DNA of 64,000 bases from assembly GCF_020497125.1 (NCBI RefSeq), contig NC_059080.1, positions 67,426,573-67,490,572 of the forward strand, in the 5' to 3' direction. This DNA comes from Mauremys mutica. Lineage: Eukaryota; Chordata; Testudines; Geoemydidae. Below, piece by piece: positions 55,094-64,000 of this stretch; positions within the stretch are counted from its first letter, which is position 1; each line of letters starts with the position of its first letter. The position numbers and the translations under genes were made by a program. The notes under the pieces were generated by a model. That model ran no database searches and was not told the DNA's origin. It saw nothing but the letters and a program-made list of their open reading frames with translations.

Positions 55094-55362
55094 GAGTATA
55101 TCTAAATGCAGCTGGGAACGTGTCCCAGCACGGGTAAACAGAAACTCACAAGCTCTCCTCGAGCTAGAGCAATAAAATTAGCAGTATGCTGTGGCAGCAT
55201 GGGCTGCAGCTCCAGCCACCCACCAGGGAGCTGGGTGGGTTTGTACTCTGGTGGCTAGCCCGAGTCACAGTCAGACTACTTTTAGCATGCTAGCTTGGTC
55301 AGAGTTAGCGTGTTTCTGTCTACCTGTACTGGGAAGCACACTCAGAGGTGTGTACATATGCC
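55094..55362. mobile_element. Possible MITE, diverged
   Basis: Left end GAGTATATCTAAATGCAGCT and right end, reverse-complemented, GGCATATGTACACACCTCTG share the general terminal pattern. The interior has 'tctcctcgagctagagcaataaaattagcag' and matching 'ctactttt...ctagcttggtcagagttagcg'. Boundaries uncertain. Confidence 0.4.
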
Positions 55363-56185
55363 ACCAGTGGTGAGATGTTTCATTCACAAAGAGTGATGCT
55401 GAATGCAGGTTAAGCTGAACAAGTAGAACTTTATTAAATCCTGTGCACTGCCTTGTCCATGTGGCAGAATTGCTTCAATCCAATTTAACTTCCTCGCATT
55501 CCATTTCCCTGCTGTCTCCTGAATAACTGTGCCTCTGGGGAACATAGACCCTCTGATTCCAGTTCCACAGATCATGATATACTGGAGGCCAGCCCAATAC
55601 ATGACAAACTATGGCTGCTGCTGCAGACAGACATCATGGTTGTTGTCAGCTAATCACACATATGAACCACAGGGAATTAAACTGCCACTACCTGACTCAC
55701 TATACTCTAGAGCTGGTCAAAAATGTTTTATTCTAAACATATTTGTTGAAAAATGATCACTTTTCAAAATGATTTTTCCCAAAATAGCTTTAATGAAAAA
55801 AATTAAACTCACATTTTTGGGTTTTCAGGGTGTTTTTGTTTGTTTGTTTTGTGGAGAAGTTTTTCCTTTCTCTCCTTTTCCTTTTCTTTCATTTTGTTAC
55901 TGAAAAATGAGGAGAAAAGAGAGAATAAGGAAAAAACCTGAACACTGAAAAAGGTTGGTTTTTGGTTGGGAAAAACAAATCTGAAAATTTCCAAGTTAAA
56001 AAAAATTGCAACATTTATTTCCACCAGATGGACTCTACTCAATGCTCAATTTACTCAACCACTACAGGAATGCTATGAAAAACTGCACTGGTCTGACACC
56101 TAGTCCAGTAAAGAGGCACATTAACCAGTTCATTAAATCTGCCTACCATTAAAAAGAAAAAAGGTCTGGAGCTCAGAAAGGAAAT
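55363..56185. other. Unassigned AT-rich sequence
   Basis: No gene. TTTGT/TTTTC-rich simple sequence around 55820-55900. Confidence 0.4.
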
Positions 56186-56236
56186 CCTATCCAATACTAA
56201 CAGGAGTACTTGTGGCATCTTAGAGCTAACAAATTT

Positions 56237-56274
56237 GAGCATAAGCTTTCGTGGGCTACAGCCCACTTCATCAG
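56237..56274 (-). ncRNA. Hammerhead ribozyme-like motif with all core bases intact
   Basis: The minus strand reads CTGATGA, A, stem II GTGGGC-TGTA-GCCCAC (6 bp), GAAA, stem III GC-TTAT-GC closed by A15.1-U16.1, and TC at the cleavage site. Every conserved core residue (C3 U4 G5 A6 G8 A9, G12 A13 A14, U16.1 H17) is present. Helix I is the weak point: the closest pair T-A forms, and a distal AACA/TGTT pairing across an internal loop is possible. The best candidate in the window for residual self-cleavage. Confidence 0.6.
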
Positions 56275-56292
56275 ATGTTTCACACTGTGCAT

Positions 56293-56330
56293 CCAATGAA
56301 GTGGGCTGTAGCCTACGAAAGCTTATGCTC
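56293..56330 (+). ncRNA. Hammerhead ribozyme-like motif, degenerate
   Basis: CCAATGA replaces CUGAUGA (two core changes). Stem II has one substitution (GCCTAC). GAAA, stem III and TC are intact. Paired as mirror image with 56237-56274. Confidence 0.5.
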
Positions 56331-56560
56331 AGATAAATTTGTTAGTCTCTAAGGTGCCACAAGTACTCCTGTTCTTTTTGCGGATACAGACTAACACGGC
56401 TGCTACTATGAAACCTATCCAATACTACTGATCCAGCCTAGGGTGACTCTTCATAGTCAGGTGACTATTCAAATGAGAATCTAATGTTCATCGGACTATA
56501 GCATTTCTAGATTGTATAACACTGCAGAAGTCTCTTTGTATAGGTACATCTGTATCGCTG

Positions 56561-56640
56561 AGCCAGTCCTGCAACTCGCGACTTAAATGAGTAATCTTTA
56601 CTCGTGGAAATAGTCCCACTGAAGTCAGTGAGTAAGCAAC
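56561..56640. repeat. Short palindromic repeat, 'gagtaa' type
   Basis: 'cgcgacttaaatgagtaatctttactcgtggaaatagtcccactgaagtcagtgagtaagc' carries hairpin potential and the 'cccactgaagtcagtg' core. Confidence 0.4.
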
Positions 56641-56684
56641 AGTGATTAAATAATTATTTGTGTTACTATACACCTTAGGAGCCC

Positions 56685-56760
56685 TAGTCATAGACCAGGA
56701 CCCCATTGTGCTAGGTGCTGCACAAACACACACAGAGAAATGGTCCCCGATTTAAAGCCA
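56685..56760 (+). repeat. SINE fragment, 'caggaccccattgtgctagg' type
   Basis: 'gtcatagaccaggaccccattgtgctaggtgctgcacaaacacacacagagaaatggtccccgatttaaag' is collinear with 15735-15815. Confidence 0.6.
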
Positions 56761-57904
56761 TTTGAAGGCACAGAGACAGAGTTTAATGTGAAAGACCAAT
56801 GACTGGCAACAGACACTGACTCTCAGAGACAAAAGGGGCTCCACCATCACATAGCATCCCTCGCTAGTGGAACTGTTATGGTTCTGCTGAGCAAAAAGAG
56901 CAGGATTTGGGAAGGCCATGAAGGGTTAAGCATACCCCTTGTGCAATAGAGTTCAGTTCTCAGGGGGTGAGTAGAACAGGCAGGGGCAAGCTGGGAGGAT
57001 TGGGACAGAGAATCTGCTCCCAGTATCCTCCAGATGAGGGGTGCAAAGGGCTAATGAAGCCATACTGCTTTGAATCTCTCCAGCACCAGCCTAACTACTC
57101 CAGCTGATTCTGGGTGCTAGATTTGGAGCTTGTGGTGCTTTATATACTGTGTGGGGAAGCACCTGTCTCACAGAGAGGTAGGTATCCTCTTTGCATGGGG
57201 AACTTGTAAATTTAAACTCTGTTGTAAATGCAGGGCGGTGTGTGTGTGTCTGAATTCTGATCTTTGACGTAGAGAGAATGCACCAAAATGCTCCCCCTAG
57301 AATTTGATTTCTTTAGCTTTGGGCAGCAGGTAACAGAAGAGAGAAAAAGTAGGACTAGGGAACAGGGGATCCAAACAAATAGGATGAAGTAAGAGCCAAA
57401 AGGCTGCTTTGCACGGTTTCAAATATTGCAGTGTCTTTCCAGGGGAAGAGACTGAGATAGATGTACACCAGGTAACAGCTTAGCAAGGCACAAGGAACCA
57501 AACTGTAGAGCACTCTCTCTCCATTGATACTTTACTGTGCAAAATCCGCTTTAGACTTTATATCCTAAAAGCTCTTCTGGATATCATATCCTCAGGTAAC
57601 TGGGGGGGAAGTCCATTTGCTAATCTAACACATGTCCTCCTTAGACTCACATAGAATTTAAAGGCCTGATCCTGCATAGGGTTGAGTGCCTTCCTGAAAA
57701 GTACTGAGAATCCCCAGCTCTCATTTACTTCCACTTACCTTGCAGAACTGTGCCCTAGTTGTTGTTGCATGATTCAGTTATATATTAAATTCCAGTTTAA
57801 AAAAGTCACATATGGCACTAAAGGAAGCATATGCAAAGCTGTGAGTGAAAGCTGTGCTCTCCAGAAAGGCCTGGGGATTAGGTGACAGAGACTCTGAAAA
57901 CCTC
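56761..57904. other. Unassigned sequence
   Basis: Nothing recognised. Short (GT)n near 57237-57249. Confidence 0.4.
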
Positions 57905-57907
57905 TAA

Positions 57908-58179
57908 GGCCTTGGCTGCACTTGCAAATTTGCAGCGCTGCAGCAAGGTGTGAAAACACACCCTCTCCAGCGCTGCAAATTGCGGCGCTGCAAAGCGCCA
58001 GTGTGGTCAAAGCCCCAGCGCTGGGAGCCGTGCTCCCAGCGCTGTACGTTATTCCCCACAGGGAGGTGGAGTACGGACAGCGCTGGGAGAGCTCTCTCCC
58101 AGCGCTGGCGCTTTGACTACACTTAGCGCTTCAAAGCGCTGCCGCGGCAGCGCTTTGAAGTGCAAGTGTAGCCATAGCC
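57908..58179. mobile_element. MITE with repeated CAGCGCTG palindromes, TAA-flanked
   Basis: Perfect TAA at 57905-57907 and 58180-58182. Left end GGCCTTGGCTGCACTTGCAA, right end, reverse-complemented, GGCTATGGCTACACTTGCAC. The interior repeats AGCGCTG/CAGCGCT at least nine times in near-symmetric order, so the unit folds on itself. No coding region. Confidence 0.8.
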
Positions 58180-58211
58180 TAAGGTTCTCTTATGCCATCC
58201 TTCATTATGTT

Positions 58212-58290
58212 GGCAAGCACTTACTCATGGGAGTAGTACCATCTACTTCAATGGGTTTCCTTATATGAGTAAGGGTATCGCAGTCTGGTC
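58212..58290. repeat. Short palindromic repeat, 'cttactcatgggagtag' type
   Basis: 'agcacttactcatgggagtagtaccatctacttcaatgggtttccttatatgagtaagggt' is an imperfect hairpin, related to 39196-39290. Confidence 0.5.
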
Positions 58291-58963
58291 TTAAATCTTC
58301 TCTAAAATAAGATTCTGAGCAAAAGTTAGTCCTAGTGCAAGTGAAGAGCGAGAGCTCCATTGACTTTAATGGAGTTTTGCCCAGGCTTAAGTTAGCCCCT
58401 TGAATTCTGGGAATGTACTATCTCAAAACTAAGTTTTAAGTATGTTAAAAGAGGCTGAATACAGCTAGAGTCACTGCCTCTTCAGCAAGCCATGCTGACT
58501 GGGGCAGGTACCACATCTGTGATATGGAATGTGGCTTCGCCACACATCTGAAAATCTCATTAGAAAAAAAGTAATAAAGGTGCTAACGTTTCCACTTGGG
58601 ACTTTCAGCCTTTAAGTAAGTACAAGAAATCTGTCTGGGAAGAATAAGGTAGGAGACGTTTGTGACTTTTTCAATTTCACACCTCCACTACACCTGCCTA
58701 CATTAGTTAAAAAGAATATTGCACTTTGAGGCTGATGATCTCCTTGCATTTGCTCTGACACGTGGCTGTCCCTTATAAAGAAAGCATTGCTTGGTATTTC
58801 TTTTCAGCTCCCAGCCACTGACACACCTGGTGCACATGCCTGGAGGTAATAGAGAAATCAGGCAGCAAACTCTCACTATCTTCAGACTGTCTAGCTTTAC
58901 GCTGCTGTAAAGAAGTAAAGAGTAACTCAGTTTGCCTTTTAGATGTGCAGTCTGTGCTTTTGT

Positions 58964-59060
58964 GGGCCAGATTCTGCTTTCAGATATGCCAGTGTAAACC
59001 TGCATTGACCTCATTCAATGGAGCTACTCTGGATTTACACCACTGTAACTCAAAGCAGGA
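58964..59060. repeat. Short palindromic repeat, 'ccagtgtaaa' type
   Basis: 'gccagattctgctttcagatatgccagtgtaaacctg' on the left against 'ctggatttacaccactgtaactcaaagcagga' on the right, centre 'cctcattcaatgg'. The 167-codon open frame that starts here is a by-product. Confidence 0.55.
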
Positions 59061-59875
59061 TTTAGCGTTATTTATTTCCTTTCAGATTACACTGTATTGT
59101 AGGACATTAAAAAGAACAACCATTACCACCAATGCAAAGCACAACCCAACATTTAGTAAGTGTACAGCAAGTTATAGGAGTATAGACAGGTTACATATAG
59201 AAACGCTTGAAAACACTATGAAAACATTAGGAAATGATGGGCAAGGCTGTGAGAACATGCAGGGAAATAAACTCCTTTTTGCAGAAGAATTTCTTGCACA
59301 CCAAAATGGGGTCCCGTGTCGAGATTTAATGTATAGGGTCAGAACAGGATTGTGTGGAGGTGTCCCACAATCCATATCTAAGCTCACTAAATGCTTCACC
59401 ACAGTGGGGCCTCTGACATGCTCAAATGGATTGTTTAGGTCATTTTGAGGAAATTTCATTGCCTGTGAGGAAGTTACTGATGCAGCACAGATATCGGAGA
59501 GCGCACAAGATCTTGGGACAGACCTCTAGCTTAAAAAGCGATATTGATTGCAAAGGATATATAACAACTTAGACAATTTGGCCCCTTACTTTTATGAGAA
59601 AGCTAGAGGTGATTTCATGGACTGACCGCCTGCATAATGAAGTGAGAACACATCTCTCTCAGCAGGGAAAAGGACGTATTTTATTGATCCACTTTGGGAG
59701 GCTAATGGAATCTGATTAGTTTCAGATAGCTCTGAGGAAGAGGATTGCCCAGCTAACAGACCACTCTATGGATGGCTTGCTAATAATATTTACTCCATGA
59801 CAATCTATATCGTGTCTACAAGTTCCCTCTCTCTCTCATCTTCATCTGCACAGGTCACTTCAGACTTATCACATC
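59061..59875. other. Unassigned sequence
   Basis: Overlapping open frames on both strands at 59100-59459 lack similarity to known proteins. Nothing else recognised. Confidence 0.35.
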
Positions 59876-59878
59876 TAA

Positions 59879-60158
59879 GGCCATGTCTGCACTGGCACTT
59901 TCATCGTTAAAACTTTTGTCGCTCAGAGGTGTGAAAAACACATCCTTGAATGACAAAAGTTTTAACGACGAAAAACACCAGTGTGGACAGTGCTTTGTTG
60001 GTGGGAGTTGCTCTCCTGTCAACAAAGCTACTGCCCCTCATTGCGGGTAGTTTTATTTTGTCATCGGGAGAGCTCTCTCCCAGCAATAAAGAGTGGCCAC
60101 ACAATGCACTTTACAATGGCACAGCTGCGGTTGTAAGGCGCACTGTGTAGACATAGCC
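59879..60158. mobile_element. MITE with perfect TAA duplication
   Basis: TAA at 59876-59878 and 60159-60161. Left end GGCCATGTCTGCACTGGCAC, right end, reverse-complemented, GGCTATGTCTACACAGTGCG. Internal inverted segments (TCGTTAAAACTTTTGTCG and its complement near 59950) give it hairpin structure. 280 bp, no transposase. Confidence 0.8.
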
Positions 60159-60392
60159 TAAGACAGCCAAAGCAGGAGGGAAGATGGCTGGATTGCTGGC
60201 AGCCAAAGTTTGACCAATTGCATCAAAAAGATGCAACTGTGCGAAAAGCAGACAACTGTGTCTACAAAACCCCACTCTGGGTGGTAGACAGTTTGGTCAT
60301 TGTCACAAATACTTAGTCTCTGTTTTGTCACAGTCAGTGTGAAGATTTTTCATTTTACAAGTGTTTCCAAGAGATGTGAAAGTTTCAAAGCC

Positions 60393-60394
<2 letters not shown>

Positions 60395-60427
<33 letters not shown>
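60395..60427 (+). repeat. Microsatellite (CA)n
   Basis: About 16 CA units. Confidence 0.95.
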
Positions 60428-60431
<4 letters not shown>

Positions 60432-62934
60432 TTAGGGAACAGCCAGGGAGAGAGTGAAGAAAGTGGGAATTTTAATTTTGTTTTGCCTTTGGCTGCCTGA
60501 AGGCATATAGGTCACACTCTGTCCAGACAGTGACCATATGCAAGTATAGGCATATAGAAAAATCCAACCATTTATCCGGGCAGCATCCAAAGCCATGATG
60601 TTTCTCCTCTCACACACTTTCTTCAGACAACTCAACTTTCTCGGTTTTCACCCTCTGTGTTGCCCTTTGCATTAAGGCACGAACCGCTTGTATTTAACAA
60701 CTACATTGCTTTTACTTAAACTTACTTACACAACCAGAGCTGGTGCTGCAGGCAGCTTGCTGCTCCCTGCAGTCCAAAGCCCTGCCTTCCACAACAGAGG
60801 GAAACCTTGGCCTCTGCAGCTATATCCCACATCCTTACATAACACAAACACACACTTTCCACATTTCTCCCCCTCCCCCAGCTCACATCCTTCTCCTCCT
60901 CAGCACCTGCTTCTTGACATTTCCCAGCATTCCTGTACTGCATTTCCTCCTTGCTCTGAATGGTACACAAAGCCAGCAGCCTCACATGCACCAGCCAGGC
61001 CCTCTTTCTCCTCTGCAAATGGCTGGTGCTGTGCCATGCAGCATTCTGCTCTATCCCAATGGATGGCACTAAGTGCTCACTCTCAAAGTACATCTGAATC
61101 TGTCTGCTCCTCTGAGGACAGTGGTGGCTTAAAAGCCATAGTCTGGCCCTTTGCATTTTAATTCATTTCGTTATATCAAACCCAGACCAAAAAATTGCAG
61201 CAATGAGCTGCCAACATTTCAACAAGGGGCTCCCACAAAAATCTTTTGGCCTTAGCCTATGATAAATCCTGGGAGTAACAGGAAGTGTGCTTGCAGCCTG
61301 GGGGAGGCAAGAAACTGAGCAATCTAGTCATTTGGATCCTCTCCTTCCCCCGCCCCCCACCCCATTTAAATAACAACTGCCTTGCAATGACAACCAATTA
61401 AAGAAACAAACCCACATGGCAAACTCACTCAGATCAAGCTACACTTCGCTAAACACGATTACACTTTGTTCCTGAGAAATATACTAGGTATTTTTATTAT
61501 GTGAGTAACAAATACAAAGGATGAAGATATTGTAGGTGAATTGGTGTATCCTTCTCAAGGAAAGCTTTGGAAAATATATGCCAGTTGGGTCAAGGCAAAC
61601 AAGTTGTTCTTCAGAAGTATAAGTCTCAGGGACAGTTTCTGGCAGGAATGAGTTAGTAGATTCCAGGGAAGGCATGAGCTCCCATGGATACAGAAAAAGC
61701 ATGCTAGCCTGCCCCTTTTCTTTGGAGGCAGTAATATATCAGTGACTTCCTGCGAGCAACAGAGACACCACCATCATCCAACACAGTGTCAAGATGATAA
61801 CCAATAAAAAGACCAACTTCAATGGAGATTTACACCAGAGGTCGATCTGTCCCGAGCATACGAAATCAAACCATACAAGTAAAAGTAGCTGTTACTACTC
61901 TTCAAAATCAGAGATAAAACTGAACTGCAAAGACTGGTTCTGACTCCAAACTTCCTTGAGGTTCAGGACTGTTGTCCAGAGTTTTGGCAACAGTTCATTC
62001 CTATTAAAAAAAAAATCCACAGGAACCAATCCATTGCCTCCAAATTTCTCACAGCTCCACTTTGGAGAAGGCTTAGCACTTGTGTGCCCATCTAAACATG
62101 CCACTCCACCATGCCACCTCCTGTGGTGTCCTAAATTTGACATCATAGTCTGTGTGATCTTCTTAGGCAGTACTGGCTCTACAAGTAAAAGTTGTTCTGA
62201 GTACTTGGCAACGTCTTTAAGTTGTTCATTTAATTACAGAAGGGAGAAAAAAATGACTGCATAATGCAGGGAAGAGAGTCCCAGAGCTCTACTTTTTCAT
62301 TCTAATTGTGTGAGAATCTGTGATATGCATAGCTTAAATATGGGTAGAATGGAGCCCTAATTGTGTGTTAGCTGGTTCTGGATGACTGCAAAGCTGAATC
62401 AGCAATCACAAGATCCTGTTCTCCCCACCCCCCTTCTCTCTTCCTCCTCTAATCTGAAGTTATTGCTGAAACATTAGGTGGTGGTGGATTTTCCCCTAAT
62501 GTCTATTCAAATCCCAGAGGAAGAAGAGCAGGGAGCATATTATGCACTTAAATATCATTTCTCAAGAGGTGGGAGATTGCAAAGTGATCTAAAGGATGTT
62601 AAGTCCAACTTATTACACTTTAAATAGGCTCTGATAATCATTGACTGTTTTTTTTAAAAAATGGCAAACAGTCAAAGGGTGAAGAACAAAAATTAACTAG
62701 CTACAGGCTTTCCCCTTATCTTTTTATTTTATTAGCAAATGGAGTGTTTATGCAATCTGTTGGACTCTCAGCCCTGGAGACTGAAATCTTCTGCGGAACC
62801 ACAAAGACAGCACATCACAAACAGTGGCAATGCAATCTTCCCACCAAGACAATGTGCCTCAACCTTGACCCTGGAGGCACCAGTTTTAAAAGGAAGAGGA
62901 TAGTTCAGTCTGCAGACTCATTCAACTCTGTGAC
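60428..62934. other. Unassigned sequence
   Basis: No gene recognised. The CT-rich stretch at 60740-61160 has open frames up to 157 codons on both strands, which I regard as compositional. Confidence 0.4.
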
Positions 62935-63026
62935 CTAATTCTGATCTCACTTGTACTAGTGTAAATCAGGAGTATCTCCATTGAAGTCAGTGATACAAAA
63001 CTGGTATAAATGAAGGGCAATCAGGG
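62935..63026. repeat. Short palindromic repeat, 'ctagtgtaaatcag' type
   Basis: 'attctgatctcacttgtactagtgtaaatcaggagtatctccattgaagtcag' followed by 'aaaactggtataaatgaagggcaatcaggggcc', imperfectly complementary. Confidence 0.5.
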
Positions 63027-63089
63027 GCCAGGACTCTATGAGAAGATTTTTATTCATGCTTAGTAGTTGTATTGCAGGAGTGAGGACCC

Positions 63090-63270
63090 AAATGAGTTTG
63101 GGCCCCATTGTGCTATGTGCTGCATAAATGCATAGTAAGAGGCAGCCCCTGACACAATTAGCTTAAAATCTAAACGAACAAGATAGACAAAAGGTAAGAG
63201 GGGGAACAGAGCACAGTGCAGTCACACAGCAGGTCAGTGACAAGTGGGAACAGCACTCAGGTCTATTTGG
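63090..63270 (+). repeat. SINE fragment, 'ggccccattgtgctatgtgct' type
   Basis: 'gggccccattgtgctatgtgctgcataaatgcatagtaagaggcagcccctgacacaattagcttaaaatctaaacgaacaagatagacaaa', then 'agtcacacagcaggtcagtgacaag...aacagcactcaggtct', the MIR-like order of 15723-15988. Confidence 0.65.
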
Positions 63271-63599
63271 AACATTTCAGCACAAACAACAACTGAGCCA
63301 TTTCCAAGAATGAGGCTAGGGAAAAATAGGTTGTTTTTCCCCATATCAAAAAATGTTGGTGACCTTTTATTCAAAAAGCTCTAGTGCCTTCATGGAGTAG
63401 GGACTTGAAATTTGGCAAAGTGTGGCCTTTGTGTCAGGGATGTGCCATTTTTTGTCCCCATGAGAGTCAGCCCGCATTTGGCCAAGTTATAACCCCTTGG
63501 GGGTGGAGGGAGGGAGGAGAAGGGAAGAATCAGTTTCCATTTGCTCAGAGACTTCTTAAATTTTAGCAGCTAGGGCTGAGCAGGACTTTCCCTGCAATT

Positions 63600-64000
63600 T
63601 CAGCTCTGAAAAAAGGGGTAAAGAGTTAGGTGGCAAAGTTTGCAGATGATATAAAATAACTCAAGATAGCTAAATCCAAAGCAGACGGTGAAGAGTTACA
63701 AAGGGATCTCACAAAACGGGGTGACTGGGCAACAAAATAGCAGACGAAATTCACAGTTGATAAATGCAAGGTAATAATGCACATTGGAAAACAATCCTAA
63801 CTATACATACAAAACAATGGGGTATAAATTAGCTGTTACCACTCAGTAAAGAGATCCCTGACAACATCTGCTCAATGTGCAGCAGCAGTCAAAAAAGTGA
63901 ACAGAATGTTAGGAACCATTAGGAAAGGGATACATAATAGCACAGAAAATATCATGATACCACTATATAAATCCATGATACTCCCACACCTGGAATACTG
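63600..64000 (+). mobile_element. CR1-type LINE, sense, continues past the window
   Basis: 'gtggcaaagtttgcagatgatataaaataactcaagatagctaaatcc' encodes the FADD-type reverse-transcriptase active-site region in degraded form (KFADDIK). Then 'gggcaacaaaatagcagacgaaattcacagttgataaatgcaaggtaa...tgcacattgg' and 'atactcccacacctggaatactg' follow, all from the CR1 reverse-transcriptase ORF. Several in-frame stops make it a fossil. Confidence 0.8.

Larger units (their letters stand above)
56200..56413 (+). mobile_element. PLE tail insertion with head-to-head palindrome, subfamily A
   Basis: 214 bp flanked by CCTATCCAATACTA at 56186-56199 and 56414-56427, a perfect 14-bp duplication. The left arm 56200-56277 is the reverse complement of the right arm 56290-56372 apart from several substitutions and a small deletion, with a 12-bp spacer. 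The right side continues to the natural tail end ('gcggatacagactaacacggctgctactatgaaa'). Same architecture as 34482-34691, but older. Confidence 0.9.

Noticed and set aside
58945..59448. 167-codon open frame
   Set aside because: It begins in a palindromic repeat, overlaps a 95-codon frame on the other strand and has no recognisable domain or splice context.
60688..61161. 157-codon frame and 144-codon frame on the opposite strand
   Set aside because: CT-rich composition gives serine/proline-rich chance peptides. No domain and no conserved features.
1..64000. CRISPR arrays, bacterial operons, ribosome-binding sites, tRNA or rRNA genes
   Set aside because: The sequence is vertebrate nuclear DNA. 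No regularly spaced direct repeats and no tRNA cloverleaf or rRNA text were seen.

Overview
The window looks like 64 kb of gene-poor, AT-rich nuclear DNA from a non-avian sauropsid, most likely a turtle (a crocodilian is the main alternative). This rests on repeat content: antisense CR1 LINE tails, a Ty3/Gypsy LTR retrotransposon, Penelope-like element (PLE) tails of a type I associate with turtles, many TAA-flanked short MITEs that begin GGSYATGTCTACAC, hAT MITEs, solo endogenous-retrovirus-like LTRs, MIR-like SINEs and numerous short palindromic repeats. I found no convincing host exon, tRNA, rRNA or snRNA. Every long open frame with recognisable protein similarity belongs to a retroelement.

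Layout. 0-12.7 kb: mostly unassigned AT-rich sequence with CR1 fragments (3.47-3.97 and 7.55-8.27 kb), a PLE tail (4.91-5.03 kb), a MITE nested in a MIR-like SINE (6.5-7.0 kb) and a (GA)n microsatellite. 12.78-14.75 kb: two adjacent antisense LTR-like repeats. 15.19-15.64 kb: a GC-rich hAT element with an 8-bp target-site duplication. 18.6-19.8 kb: a MITE and hAT-type elements. 23.6-24.2 kb: an LTR-like antisense fragment. 27.54-28.78 kb: a sense solo LTR related to the one at 13.5 kb. 32.65-37.49 kb: a nearly complete minus-strand Ty3/Gypsy element with 191-bp LTRs, a GCATG duplication, Gag, protease, reverse transcriptase, RNase H and integrase. 38.2-38.8 kb: second copy of the 12.8-kb LTR-like repeat. 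42.2-44.8 kb: CR1 and two MITEs. 47.94-49.10 kb: a 5'-truncated PLE with an open GIY-YIG endonuclease frame. 49.4-50.1 kb: PLE tail and MITE. 55-60.2 kb: MITEs and a palindromic PLE insertion. 63.6 kb to the end: a sense CR1 that runs out of the window.

How the parts interact. The Gypsy element is young: its two LTRs differ at 2 of 191 positions. It carries two visible lesions, an in-frame TAA between protease and reverse transcriptase, and a 210-bp PLE insertion with a 13-bp duplication inside the RNase H region. That PLE insertion, and a separate one at 56.2 kb, are head-to-head palindromes. The PLE tails carry a fold that matches the hammerhead ribozyme core (CUGANGA, stem II, GAAA, short stem III, UH). 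One copy keeps every core base. Other copies have lost catalytic G12, which sits in a CpG. This ribozyme-bearing, palindrome-forming PLE system is the most interesting content of the window.
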